From positions 558,001 to 622,000 of the forward strand of contig NZ_CP071446.1 in the NCBI RefSeq assembly GCF_017358165.1: a DNA stretch of 64,000 bases, given 5' to 3'. Below, piece after piece: positions 26,778 through 36,396 of this stretch. Both the position numbers and the translations under genes were made by a program. The DNA is from Thermosipho ferrireducens (GTDB taxonomy: Bacteria > Thermotogota > Thermotogae > Thermotogales > Fervidobacteriaceae). Position 1 is the stretch's first letter, and every line of letters begins with the position of its first letter. The notes under the pieces are model-generated. The model searched no databases, had not been told where the DNA came from, and saw only the letters and a program-made list of their open reading frames with translations.

Positions 26778-27599
26778 ATGGAAAAAGATTCAAAGATATA
26801 CGTAGCGGGGCACAGAGGGCTTGTTGGTTCAGCTATTGTTAGAAAATTAAAAGAGCTTGGATATACAAATATAATAACAAAAACACATAAAGAACTTGAC
26901 CTTACAGACCAAAAAGCAACAAGAGAATTTTTTGAAAAAGAAAGGCCAGAATATGTATTTTTAGCAGCGGCAAAGGTTGGAGGAATACTTGCAAATAACA
27001 CATACAAAGCAGAATTTATATACCAAAACATAATGATAGCTGGAAATGTAATAGAAGCATCGTATAGATACGGTGTAAAAAAACTTCTAAATCTTGGTTC
27101 ATCATGTATATATCCAAAATATGCACCACAACCAATGAAAGAAGAATATCTACTTACAGGAGAACTTGAACCAACAAATGAACCCTATGCGATAGCAAAA
27201 ATCTCTGCAATAAAAATGGTAAGGTATTTTAACGAGCAATACGGCACAAACTTTATAAGCGTAATGCCAACAAACCTTTATGGACCTAATGATAATTTTA
27301 ATCTTGAAACATCTCATGTATTGCCCGCACTTTTGAGAAAATTTCATTTAGGAAAATTATTGATGGAAGAAAGATATGAAGATATAATAAAAGATGTAGA
27401 AAAGTATCCAATAGGATTTGGACTTGATAAAGAAATAAATAAAGAAGATCCAAAGACAATAGAAAAGGTATTAGAAAAAGTAGGAATAACTAAAGAATCA
27501 ATAACAGTATGGGGGACAGGAGAAGTATATAGAGAATTTATGTATGTGGATGATCTAGCTGATGCTTGTATATATTTAATGAATGAAGTTGAAGCATGA
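26778..27599 (+). pseudogene. fcl: GDP-L-fucose synthase, copy 2, 3'-truncated
   Basis: Identical to copy 1 until residue 273 (...YLMNEVEA), where the gene is joined to the 3' part of a sugar-transferase gene. The last 80 residues, which close the substrate domain, are missing, so activity is doubtful. The joint falls in the shared hexamer GAAGCA, and the stop codon TGA comes from the joined sequence (gaagcATGAaaaaac). Confidence 0.9.
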
Positions 27600-27994
27600 A
27601 AAAACAAAAAAAAGATAAAGCAAAATTTGCAGATCAAGAGCAGGATAGAATATTAAAAATTGGTAGGATAATCAGACCGCTTAGAATAGACGAATCATTG
27701 CAATTTATAAACATCTTAAAAGGTGATATGAGCATCGTTGGACCAAGGCCAGAGCAAATACCCTTTGCCAGACAATTTGAAAAAGAAATAGCATTTTATT
27801 CACAAAGGCACCATGTAAAACCAGGCCTTACCGGCTGGGCACAAATAATGTATAAATACGCATCCAATACAGAAGAGATAAAAAAGAAATTAAGCTATGA
27901 TCTATGGTATGTAAAAAACAGAAACATCCTTCTGGATTTAAAAATAATACTTCAAACAATAGAAGCTGTGTTCTGGAAGAGGGGAGCGAAGTGA
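27596..27994 (+). pseudogene. Sugar-phosphate transferase 3' fragment, copy 2
   Basis: 132 codons identical in protein to the C-terminal catalytic half of the transferase at 12452 ([20 protein letters not shown]...WKRGAK), with only a few silent DNA changes. An ATG opens the fragment four bases before the fcl stop. It lacks the membrane part and the KRILDFF and GRPVVFKQLRVG motifs, so it cannot act as the initiating enzyme. Confidence 0.88.
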
Positions 27995-28425
27995 AACTAT
28001 TAATTTCTATAATAACGGTAACCTATAATTATTAATAAGTTTCGAAACGTGAAAAAATAAAACATATTTGCTCCTCAAGAGCAAAACGGAATTAGTGATG
28101 TAATTAGAAAGCCAAAGTTTGATAAACTTCCATAGTTTTATAACGTCATTAAAGGTGATATTAGTGTAGTAAGGCCGAGACCAAAGCAAGAAAAGTTTGT
28201 TGAAGAGTTTGAAAAATATATTATTGGTTATAAATACAGACATCTTACAAAACCCGGGATTACTGGTTGGGCACAAATTATGTTAAATACACTTCAAATA
28301 TTGATGAAACTGCTAAAAAGCTTGAGTGTGATCTTTGGTATGTAAAAAACAAAAGTGTATTTATTGATTTAAAAGTTATAGTTCAAACGCTAGAAGTTAT
28401 GTTGTTTAAGAGAGGGGCGCTGTGA
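27992..28425 (+). pseudogene. GT2 stub joined to a decayed second sugar transferase
   Basis: A GTG at 27992 opens [13 protein letters not shown] and then stops, the start of another GT2 gene. From about 28040, broken frames read PQEQNGISDVIRKP, YNVIKGDISVVRPRPKQEKFVEEF, YRHLTKPGITGWAQIM and LECDLWYVKNKSVFIDLKVI. This is the C-terminal part of a different sugar-phosphate transferase, with a stop and a frameshift near 28280. Both genes are remnants. Confidence 0.75.
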
Positions 28426-28564
28426 TTAAAAATTGATTTTTATAATAAATCTTGAAAAATAGTGTGTAGATCAAGAAACATTTTGATAATCTTTTCTTGA
28501 TATTATATACTTGGATTTTGGATTAAATACAAAGCTTTTGAAAATCTAGAAAGAGGTGAATAAA

Positions 28565-29587
28565 GTGTTTGTTCGTTCACGAGTGCCTTTAAGAATTAGT
28601 TTTGGCGGAGGTGGTACAGATGTATCACCCTATTGTGATTTATATGGGGGATATGTTATAAATGCAACAATCAACAGATATGCAACAGTAACTCTAAGAT
28701 CTTTAAATTCTAAAGAAGTGGTTATAAAAAGTATAGATTATGAAAAAACGTTAAAATATGATATTGATGCTTTTTTAGCATATGATGGACAGTTGGATTT
28801 AATAAAAGGCGTAATAAATTATGTAAAAAAACATTATGAAGTTCCAACTGGATTTGAAATAAAAATTCAAAATGATGCACCCCCAGGTTCAGGGTTGGGT
28901 TCTTCTTCTGCAGTTTGTGTAGCACTTATAGGAGCTTTTAAAGAATGGTTAAATTTACCCTTGACTCCTTATGATGTAGCAGAGCTTGCGTTCCATATTG
29001 AAAGAATAGAATTAGGAATAAAAGGAGGAAGACAGGATCAGTATGCGGCTGCATTTGGTGGATTTAATTTTATGGAATTTTATGATTCTAAAACAATTGT
29101 TAATCCTCTAAAACTTAGGGAGAAAATTGTTCACGAATTGAATCATAGCTTAGTAGTTGCATATATCGGGGGAAGTCATAATTCATCAAAAATTTTAGAA
29201 AAGCAAATTTCTAATGTAAAAAAAAGAAAAAATGAATCGATTAAAGCAATGCATGAGATAAAAAAATTGGCTGTTGAAATGAAAAATGCTTTGGTTGTTG
29301 GAAAGCTTGGAAAGTTTGGATTATTGTTAGATAAAGCTTGGGAATATAAAAAGAAAATGGCTGAAGGAATAACAAATGAAAAAATTGATGAGATATATGA
29401 TGCTGCTAAAAAAGCTGGAGCGTTAGGTGGAAAGATATCTGGAGCTGGTGGAGGAGGTTTTATGTTTTTCTTTACAGATATTGACAGAAAATATGATGTT
29501 ATTAATGCTTTAAAAAATGAAGGAGTTCAAATTATAAATTATTCGTTTGAAGATTTAGGATTAGTAACTTGGAAGGTTGAAAGGTAG
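28565..29587 (+). CDS. hddA: D-glycero-D-manno-heptose 7-phosphate kinase
   Basis: A 340-residue GHMP kinase that phosphorylates heptose 7-phosphate at C1. RVPLRISFGGGGTDVSPY is the N-terminal substrate motif, PPGSGLGSSSAVCVALIGAF the GHMP ATP loop and KISGAGGGGFMFFF the C-terminal motif. GAGGTG at 28553-28558 favours GTG 28565 over GTG 28556. It heads a three-gene block with gmhA and the fused hddC-gmhB gene, a pathway to GDP-D-glycero-alpha-D-manno-heptose. Confidence 0.9.
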   Translation: MFVRSRVPLRISFGGGGTDVSPYCDLYGGYVINATINRYATVTLRSLNSKEVVIKSIDYEKTLKYDIDAFLAYDGQLDLIKGVINYVKKHYEVPTGFEIKIQNDAPPGSGLGSSSAVCVALIGAFKEWLNLPLTPYDVAELAFHIERIELGIKGGRQDQYAAAFGGFNFMEFYDSKTIVNPLKLREKIVHELNHSLVVAYIGGSHNSSKILEKQISNVKKRKNESIKAMHEIKKLAVEMKNALVVGKLGKFGLLLDKAWEYKKKMAEGITNEKIDEIYDAAKKAGALGGKISGAGGGGFMFFFTDIDRKYDVINALKNEGVQIINYSFEDLGLVTWKVER

Positions 29588-29595
29588 TGATATCT

Positions 29596-30186
29596 ATGGG
29601 TAGTAATTTAGTAGTAAAAAAACTAAAAGAAAGTATTGAAGTGAAAAGTAAAATATTATCAGATAAAGAATTAATTAAAAAAATCGAAAATTCTGCAGAG
29701 TTAATAGTAAGAGCGCTTAAAAATGGCAAGAAAGTAATATTTTGTGGAAATGGTGGTAGTGCAGCAGATGCTCAACATTTAGCCGCAGAATTGATGGGGA
29801 AATTTTATTTTAACAGGCCTCCGTTACCTGCATTTTCTTTAACTGTTAATACCTCTGTTTTAACAGCTATTGGAAATGATTTTGGTTATGAAAAAGTATT
29901 CGTAAGACAGCTTCAAGGTATAAGCGAAAAAGGGGATGTAATTGTAGGAATAAGCACTAGTGGAAACTCGAAAAATGTAATTGAAGCTTTTAAATATGCA
30001 AAAAATATAGGAATGAATGTTATTGCTTTTACGGGGAAAAATGGTGGTAAAATGAAGGATTATGCTGATGTTCTAATAAACGTTCCTTCTGAAGACACTC
30101 CCAGAATCCAAGAATCACATATAACTATAGGTCATATAATATGTGGGATTGTAGAAAGTGCCATCTTTAATGAGGTGATTAAATGA
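29596..30186 (+). CDS. gmhA: Sedoheptulose 7-phosphate isomerase
   Basis: A 196-residue SIS-domain enzyme that converts sedoheptulose 7-phosphate to D-glycero-D-manno-heptose 7-phosphate, the first step of the heptose route. VIFCGNGGSAADAQHLAAELMGKF and ISTSGNSKNVIEAF are the sugar-phosphate binding motifs. ESHITIGHIICGIVE has the conserved Glu and His. ATG 29596 is chosen over GTG 29587, which overlaps the hddA stop, because AAAGG lies about 11 bases before the ATG. The next gene overlaps by four bases. Confidence 0.92.
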   Translation: MGSNLVVKKLKESIEVKSKILSDKELIKKIENSAELIVRALKNGKKVIFCGNGGSAADAQHLAAELMGKFYFNRPPLPAFSLTVNTSVLTAIGNDFGYEKVFVRQLQGISEKGDVIVGISTSGNSKNVIEAFKYAKNIGMNVIAFTGKNGGKMKDYADVLINVPSEDTPRIQESHITIGHIICGIVESAIFNEVIK

Positions 30187-31370
30187 TTTCTCAGATTGTT
30201 ATCCTTACGGGAGGACTTGGTACAAGACTTAGAAGTGCTGTAAAAGATATTCCAAAACCCATGGCTCCCATTTGCGGGAAACCTTTTTTGGAATATTTGG
30301 TATCTTTGTTAAAAGAAAACGGGTTTAAAAGGTTTCTTTTTTTGACAGGTTACAAAAGCGAAGTAATTAAGAATTACTTTCATAATGGAAAAAAATTTGG
30401 AGTAAAAATAGATTATGTTAGAGAAGAGAAACTTTTAGGAACTGCCGGAGCAATATTTAATGCATGGGAAAAATTAGATGATGAATTTATTTTAATTAAT
30501 GGAGATACATTTTTTGATATTCAATATGAGATCTTGTTGGATTTCTTGTATTTTAGAAATGTTGAATCTTTGATTGTTCTTAAATATTCGAATAATGTTT
30601 CAAGATATGGATTTGTAGAAATAAATGACGATTATAAAGTAGTTAAATTTATAGAGAAAGGGAAATTACCAGAAAATTATATAGATGGTTATATTAATGG
30701 GGGTATATATTATTTCAGGAAAAAAGCCTTAAAAAAATATTATAATGATTATAAAGGTAAAAATGTTTCATTAGAGAATGCCATATTTCCTTTTTTGGTA
30801 AAGGATAGAAAACTTTATGGATTACCTATGGGGGGGGAATTTGTTGATATAGGTATTCCTAAGGATTATCGAAATGCTCAAAAGTTAATACCGGAGATAT
30901 TAAGAGAAGAAAGAAAGCCAGCTTTGTTTATTGATAGAGATGGTACCATTATTGAAGATGATGGTTATATATATGGAACTAATTTGGTTTTCAAGAAAGA
31001 AGCTATTGAATTGATGAAAAAAGCCGAGAATGAGGGAAAGTTAATTATAATCGTTACAAATCAAGCTGGTGTAGCAAAGGGAAAATTTACTGAAAAAGAT
31101 TCAATTATGACTACAGAGTATATAATAGAATATTTGAATAAATTAGGTGTTAAAATTAATGCTTATTATTATTGTCCATATCATCCTGAAGGAATAATTA
31201 ATGAATATAGAAAAATTTCCTTGTTAAGAAAACCGAACCCAGGTATGATATTGAAAGCAACTGAAGATTTTAGAATAGATTTGAAAAATTCGATTATGAT
31301 AGGAGATAATGCAAAAGTTGACAAGATAAAGCTTTTTGGTTTGAAAAGTTATATTATTAATAATTCATAA
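30183..31370 (+). CDS. Fused heptose-1-P guanylyltransferase and heptose-bisphosphate phosphatase
   Basis: A 395-residue fusion. Residues 1-230 are a nucleotidyltransferase (VILTGGLGTRLRSAVKDIPKPMAPICGKP, LLGTAGAIFNAW, INGDTFFDI) like HddC. From about 243 a HAD-type GmhB phosphatase follows (PALFIDRDGTIIEDDGYI with catalytic Asp-x-Asp, ITNQAGVAKGKF, CPYHPEG, RKPNPGMIL, MIGDNAKVDK). One protein would therefore remove the C7 phosphate and add GMP to give GDP-heptose. The two activities usually come from separate genes. ATGA overlap with gmhA. Confidence 0.9.
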   Translation: MISQIVILTGGLGTRLRSAVKDIPKPMAPICGKPFLEYLVSLLKENGFKRFLFLTGYKSEVIKNYFHNGKKFGVKIDYVREEKLLGTAGAIFNAWEKLDDEFILINGDTFFDIQYEILLDFLYFRNVESLIVLKYSNNVSRYGFVEINDDYKVVKFIEKGKLPENYIDGYINGGIYYFRKKALKKYYNDYKGKNVSLENAIFPFLVKDRKLYGLPMGGEFVDIGIPKDYRNAQKLIPEILREERKPALFIDRDGTIIEDDGYIYGTNLVFKKEAIELMKKAENEGKLIIIVTNQAGVAKGKFTEKDSIMTTEYIIEYLNKLGVKINAYYYCPYHPEGIINEYRKISLLRKPNPGMILKATEDFRIDLKNSIMIGDNAKVDKIKLFGLKSYIINNS

Positions 31371-31593
31371 TGAGGATAAGAAATTAACAAACTACATAAG
31401 AAATTGATTGATAGAGGCTTTAAAAAATAATAAGATATTTGCAAATATCTATTATTTGGATATCAAAAAATGATGCATAATATAAATGACTGTAAAAGTT
31501 AAAAAACAATAATAATCATCTGATAGAGTTGTTTAAATTTTTAAAATTTTAAATATTAAAATTTTAATAAAGAATTGAAAAGGAGGCACAAAA
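31371..31593. other. AT-rich gap without a gene
   Basis: About 220 bp, very AT-rich, with no frame or known repeat. It ends with AAAGGAGG, the ribosome site of the broken glycosyltransferase that begins at 31593. Confidence 0.6.
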
Positions 31594-31912
31594 TGAATAT
31601 ATGTATAGCATCTTTGCATTTTTCACCTGCTCATTTGTCTCATATGATTGCTTATTCAAACCTATTTGGTTATAATGGGGGGTAACGTTATTTTGCTTTT
31701 AGACAAAAAATATAAGAATATTGTTTCAAATAATGAAATAAACAATTTTGATATTCAATGGTTTAATTTTACTTCAATTCCAAGATGCGATGTGATATTA
31801 TTTTATAATCCTTCTACAATTAATCATAAACTAGCAAGAATACTGAAAGACAAATACAATACTAGAGTTTTGTATGTTTTTCATGAACCGTTTGAATCAT
31901 TAATAAAATATT
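31593..31912 (+). pseudogene. Glycosyltransferase 5' fragment with a G-tract frameshift
   Basis: ATG 31593 opens MNICIASLHFSPAHLSHMIAYSNLFGYNGG and then a stop. A run of six G (31677-31682) holds the shift: with five G the frame continues as GGNVILLLDKKYKNIVSNNEI through DVILFYNPSTINHK and RVLYVFHEPFESL. At about 31908 the gene is cut and joined to a copy of the sugar-transferase 3' part. It looks like the N-terminal domain of a GT-B enzyme. Confidence 0.75.
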
Positions 31913-32432
31913 TTCACCTTTCATGCTAATAACAGCAATTGCAATATACTTAGAAGATGGAAGACCAATTGTTTTTAAGCAGTTGAGGGTTGGGAAAAAC
32001 AACAAACACTTTACACTTATAAAATTTCGAAGCATGAAAAAACAAAAAAAAGATAAAGCAAAATTTGCAGATCAAGAACAGGATAGAATATTAAAAATTG
32101 GCAGGATAATCAGACCGCTTAGAATAGACGAATCATTGCAATTTATAAACATCTTAAAAGGTGATATGAGCATCGTTGGACCAAGGCCAGAGCAAATACC
32201 CTTTGCCAGACAATTTGAAAAAGAAATAGCATTTTATTCACAAAGACACCATGTAAAACCAAGTCTTACCGGCTGGGCACAAATAATGTATAAATACGCA
32301 TCCAATACAGAAGAGATAAAAAAGAAATTAAGCTATGATCTATGGTATGTAAAAAACAGAAACATCCTTCTGGATTTAAAAATAATACTTCAAACAATAG
32401 AAGCTGTATTCTGGAAGAGGGGAGCGAAGTGA
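31905..32432 (+). pseudogene. Sugar-phosphate transferase 3' fragment, copy 3
   Basis: About 170 codons of the catalytic half of the gene at 12452, from SPFMLITAIAI to WKRGAK. A few substitutions are seen (ILIEDGRPVV to YLEDGRPIV, and KPGLTGW to KPSLTGW). The KRILDFF motif and the membrane half are absent. The G-to-S change falls in a conserved motif. It is followed by a 45-bp stub of the GT2 gene. Confidence 0.85.
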
Positions 32433-32474
32433 ATAAAACTTTAAAAGTAAGTATAATAACAGTCACCTATAATG
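32429..32474 (+). pseudogene. GT2 gene stub
   Basis: The first 15 codons of the GT2 gene at 13699 ([15 protein letters not shown]) are copied here and then interrupted by the end of an IS150-like element (tggacttacccccgg). Confidence 0.8.
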
Positions 32475-33262
32475 TGGACTTACCCCCGGAAGTGGGACAA
32501 ATAAAAAAAGCAATTAATTAATTTTTCAAACAGCATGGCTTCGGTACTCCACCGGAGCCATGTTTTTTAATCTCCTTTGATATCTCTCTTCATTGTAAAA
32601 TCTTATGTACTCTGATATCAATTTCTTATATTCTTCTTTTGTCTTTTTCGCATATATTTTTACCAATTCTTCTTTAAAATGACTAAAGAAGCTTTCTACT
32701 GGTCCATTGTCTTGCGGTATTCCTTTTCTCGACATGCTTTGGATTATGCCATATTTTTTTAATTTCTTTGCTGTCAATATATGTGTAAATTGAAATCCTC
32801 TGTCTGTGTGAAATATGCTACCTTTTTTGTATCTTCCACTTTTTAACCATTTACCAATCACTTTGTTTACTAACTCTATGTTATTACTTTCGCTAATCCC
32901 ATATTCTACTATCTCGTTGTTGTATAGGTCTTGAATCACCATCAAATACAATTTCCCATCTTTTGTTTTAATTTCTGTTATATCGCTTACAAACTTTTCC
33001 CATGGACTTTTGCTTCTAAAGTTTCTTCTAAGTATGTTTTCCTCTATGTGCAACGCTCCCTTTGTTGCTTTACTCAAATAACTTTTCTTTCGTATCTTTG
33101 CACAAAGTCTCATTTCTTTCATTAGTCTGTATACTTTTTTGTGGTTTACATTCTTTCCTTCTCTCTTTAGTACAATTGTTATACGACGATATCCGTAAAT
33201 GCCATTGTATTTGAGATATATCTCTTTAATATTTTCTTTAAGTTCCTTGTCTTTGTGTAAAT
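32475..33262 (-). mobile_element. IS3-family (IS150-like) fragment with orfB 3' part
   Basis: The right end (tggacttacccccggaagtg) is intact. The reverse frame 33262-32526 encodes an rve-type integrase: ITIVLKREGKNVNHKKVYRLM, FVSDITEIKTKDGKLYLMVIQDL (first Asp), IFHTDRGFQFTH (second Asp) and DNGPVESFFSHFKEEL (Glu). The 5' part, including orfA and the start of orfB, is missing because an IS256-type element begins at 33263. The element differs from the IS3 copies at 24734, 34544 and 40679. Confidence 0.85.
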
Positions 33263-34543
33263 GGGAGACTAGTCAAAAAAATTGTGTCTGGTTAGCGTAC
33301 CTGAGATTGAAAAGTTGCAAAAGCTCGTACTCCACACCTTTGATTTTGGGTATAGAATTTTTCCAATTTTTTTCTTTTAATCTCTCCCGTATTAAAAACA
33401 CATTCAATTCTAACACCTCCACCGATTGGAAGTATTCTCCTTTCCTGTGTCTTTCTTTTTCCAACATACTGTTGAAACTTTCCGCTGCGTTTGTTGTGTA
33501 TATGTAACTTCTCACCTCATCGGGATATTTCAAAAACACCACATACTTTTCTGCATCATTCAACAGTTTTTTCATGAAGATCGGGTATTTTTCTTTGTAG
33601 CTTTCACACAGCTTTTTAAGCTGTTCAAGCCCTGTGTCGTAATCGGGTTGAACCTTTATTTGTTTCAGTTCTTTTTTAAACTGTTTGGCATCTTCTTTGT
33701 TCATATGCTTGTTCACGTTTCTTTTCAGATGTACCCAGCACAGCTGATGATCAGCTTCTGGATATGCAAGTTTCACCGCGTCATTCATACCTGGAAAGTT
33801 GTCACTCACCAACACCATTACCCTTTTCAATCCCCTGCTCACCAAATCATCAAACACACGCATCCAGTCGAATTTATTTTCAGGACCAAAGTGAACGTAA
33901 AATCCGTATATATCTTTTTTTCCTTCCATGTCTATTCCAAGTACAATATATACACTCGCATCTCTTACCCTTCCATCTTTCTTTACCTGACATCTGTATG
34001 CATCCACCACCAATGCAAATGCTGATGTTGGAAGTTGTCTCGTCTTGAAATCCTTTAACCTCTCCATAAGTTGTTCCCGAATCTTTGTCAGTTCTTCCTT
34101 TGTGTACGGAAGTTTTAGTGTTTCAAGTACATCCATGATTTGTGTGGGAGAATAACCATTCAAAACTAATGCCATGACAAATTGTGTGTATTCAGTTGTG
34201 TTCCGTTTCCAGCGTTCTGGAAGAATAGAAGACCTGAATTGCCCGCTTCTTGTTCGTGGAATGTTGAGACTGTACGATATCCCCGCAGAATTAACTGTCC
34301 GTGTGTAAAATCCGTTGCCTTTGTCTTGCACATGATTCTGAAGAAAGATATCCCTTTCACCCAGCATGAATGATTCAAGAAACGCTTCACAGAACTCTTT
34401 GAGCGCTATTTTTGTCTGTTCGTCACTATTTTTACAGTACTTTTCTATCATTTTGTTTATTGCATACTCCTTGGCTTTCTCGTACATCTCTTTATCAATT
34501 CCCATCCCTTTCACCCCCTAGACACATTTTTTATTATACTCCC
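33263..34543 (-). mobile_element. IS256-family insertion sequence
   Basis: Terminal inverted repeats begin GGGAG and share AAAAAA...GTGTCT (left 33263-33290, right 34516-34543). Length is about 1.28 kb, with one transposase. The flanks are pieces of two different IS3-type elements and no 8-9 bp target duplication is visible, so the ends have been recombined after insertion. Confidence 0.88.
33273..34505 (-). CDS. IS256-family (Mutator-type) transposase
   Basis: A 410-residue protein read from ATG 34505 (GTG 34514 also possible). DASVYIVLGIDMEGKKDIYGFYV holds the first Asp, VLVSDNFPGMNDAVKLAYPEADHQLCWVHLKRNV the second Asp with the conserved C-x2-H, and TTNAAESFNSMLEKERHRKGEYF the Glu. These are the DDE residues of transposase_mut. 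The protein appears intact. Confidence 0.93.
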   Translation of the reverse strand: MGIDKEMYEKAKEYAINKMIEKYCKNSDEQTKIALKEFCEAFLESFMLGERDIFLQNHVQDKGNGFYTRTVNSAGISYSLNIPRTRSGQFRSSILPERWKRNTTEYTQFVMALVLNGYSPTQIMDVLETLKLPYTKEELTKIREQLMERLKDFKTRQLPTSAFALVVDAYRCQVKKDGRVRDASVYIVLGIDMEGKKDIYGFYVHFGPENKFDWMRVFDDLVSRGLKRVMVLVSDNFPGMNDAVKLAYPEADHQLCWVHLKRNVNKHMNKEDAKQFKKELKQIKVQPDYDTGLEQLKKLCESYKEKYPIFMKKLLNDAEKYVVFLKYPDEVRSYIYTTNAAESFNSMLEKERHRKGEYFQSVEVLELNVFLIRERLKEKNWKNSIPKIKGVEYELLQLFNLRYANQTQFF

Positions 34544-35204
34544 AAAAATGGAAACAAGCTCAACCAAAAGAAGGTATATAGAATAATGAAAGAAAATGGA
34601 TTACTTTTCAAAGTTAAACACAAAAAAGCTTGTAGAACCAAACAAAAAAAGATAAAGCCAACAAGGCCAAGGGAAGTGTTAGGGATAGACATGACAAAGG
34701 TATACACAAGAGATGGAGGATGGGCGTATTACATAGCAGTGATCGATTGGTATACAAGAGAACTCCTTGGAAGTGAAATAAGTCTTAGGTGTAGAACAAC
34801 TAAAAGGTTAAAAGCGTTAGACAAAGCTATAAATAAGGGATATCCAGAAGGAGTAAGAGGTAAAGGAATAATACTAGTAAGTGACAATGGAAGTCAACCA
34901 ACAAGTACGAAATTTCTGAAAGAATGTACTGTACTGGGGATAAAACAGATATTTACAAGCTACAACAATCCAAAAGGTAATGCCAATACGGAAAGGTATT
35001 TTAGGACGTACAAAGAAGAAGTAGCATGGGTATTAGATAATCCAAATTACGAAGAACTCTGTGAGAAAACCAGGTCATTTGAAAAGTTCTATAACGAAGA
35101 ATATCCTCACAGTGCTTTAGGATACAAAGATTCAAAGGAGGAATTCGAAGAATTCGTAAGTCTATACAAAATTGCTTAATTTTTTGTCCAATTTTTCGGG
35201 GAGC
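34544..35204 (+). mobile_element. 5'-truncated IS3 copy (orfB 3' part)
   Basis: From 34544 the sequence is nearly identical to 41247-41906 of the complete IS3 element. It includes orfB from NGNKLNQKKVYRIMKENG to the end (stop at 35177-35179) and the right terminal repeat (TTTTTCGGGGAGCA). The left half is missing at the IS256 boundary. The DDE residues (GIDMTKVY, VSDNG, NTERYFRTYKEE) remain, but there is no start or orfA. Confidence 0.88.
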
Positions 35205-35453
35205 ATTACACCACCCGGATTTAGAAAACTTTAAACTAAATCTTCAGCACCTAAAAAAAGGAAAAACAGTAGTAGAAGTAGATCCAAAATACTTCAGACC
35301 CACAGAAGTAGATATACTCTTAGGAGATGCAAGCAAAGCAAGGGAAAAACTTGGCTGGAAACCAGAAGTAACCTTGGCCCTGTTTCAAAAATCGTATAAG
35401 AATAAGAAAAATGAACTTGAAATATACAATTTTTTTATGAATTTCATGTGAAT

Positions 35454-36359
35454 TTATGCGTTTTTTCTAATTTTACATGGAATTATATAAAATTTGTATA
35501 TTTTTATATGATTTCCTATGAAATTTGTAATATCAATACATAGCTTTGTAAAAAGAAAAATATATGCCACATACAGGTTGTACAATAAAAACTTTATTAG
35601 TGCCTGTATCCTTGCCATGTCATCTCTGTAGGCGTATACATATCCCCCAAGCTTTGTTTTTATGTTTCCAAATAGTCCTTCTATTTCGTTCCTTTCTTTG
35701 TATTCTTCATAATCTACTTCTTTCCTGCCTATTGCTCCTTTTCTTATTTTTATTACCTCTTTTATTCCTCTTTTTTTCAGATACTCCCTCAACCATTTAA
35801 CATCGTACAGCTTGTCTGCTATGAATTTCTTTCCCTTGAGTTCTATCTTTTTCAATAGTTTTTTTAGAAGTTTTATTTCACTTGAATAAGCTTTTCCCAC
35901 TTCCACATACTGAAAAAGTTTGTATTTTCCTTTTGTTAACACTACTTCACATCTAACGTGGTTCTTTATCTGTCGTACATATGTGCCTCTCATCCAGTTC
36001 AAGGTAGTATGTTTCTTAAACCCTATTCCTGTACCGTCTACTATAATACTCTCTATCTCACACTGGAGTGTGTCGTGTATGAAGTTTATAAGATGTTTTA
36101 TAATCTCTTCTAATTGAAGAACCCTGTAATGAAAGTCCCTGAGTGATGGAACTTTGTTAAAGTAAATTGTACCTATTTCTAATGTCTCTCTGAATGAAAG
36201 TCCCAACAGTTCTTTAAGAACTGCTAATGAAAGTATTAATACATCTGAATATTTCCTAGGCCTCCCCCTATTGGTAGATTTTTGGGGAAGTTGTGGTAAA
36301 ATATTTTTGTAGAATTTTTGGATAAGTTTGAATATCTTCTTTATGTTTTTTCTTCTCAT
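35454..36359 (-). CDS. DDE transposase of the IS4/IS5 superfamily
   Basis: A 301-residue protein. KSTNRGRPRKYSDVLILSLAVLKELLGLSFRETLE is the N-terminal DNA-binding part. SIIVDGTGIGF (Asp), KKFIADKLYDVKWLREYL (Asp) and YKERNEIEGLFGNIKTKLGG (Glu) give the DDE triad. A 10-bp inverted repeat with an extended -10 in its loop lies directly upstream (36361-36388). The frame is intact. Confidence 0.88.
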   Translation of the reverse strand: MRRKNIKKIFKLIQKFYKNILPQLPQKSTNRGRPRKYSDVLILSLAVLKELLGLSFRETLEIGTIYFNKVPSLRDFHYRVLQLEEIIKHLINFIHDTLQCEIESIIVDGTGIGFKKHTTLNWMRGTYVRQIKNHVRCEVVLTKGKYKLFQYVEVGKAYSSEIKLLKKLLKKIELKGKKFIADKLYDVKWLREYLKKRGIKEVIKIRKGAIGRKEVDYEEYKERNEIEGLFGNIKTKLGGYVYAYRDDMARIQALIKFLLYNLYVAYIFLFTKLCIDITNFIGNHIKIYKFYIIPCKIRKNA

Positions 36360-36360
36360 A

Positions 36361-36396
36361 GCAAGGGAGATTATAACATCTCCCTTGCTTTTTTTC
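36361..36396 (+). terminator. Hairpin plus T-run inside the IS4/IS5-like element
   Basis: GCAAGGGAGA (36361-36370) pairs with TCTCCCTTGC (36379-36388), followed by TTTTTTTCT. On the + strand this is a Rho-independent terminator that would stop transcripts before fcl copy 3. On the other strand the loop contains TATAAT (36370-36375), the likely -10 of the transposase. Confidence 0.75.

Noticed and set aside
34412-34543. 5' part of a long frame leading into the IS3 orfB at 34544
   Set aside because: This is the antisense of the IS256 transposase start; the frame joins by chance across the element boundary.
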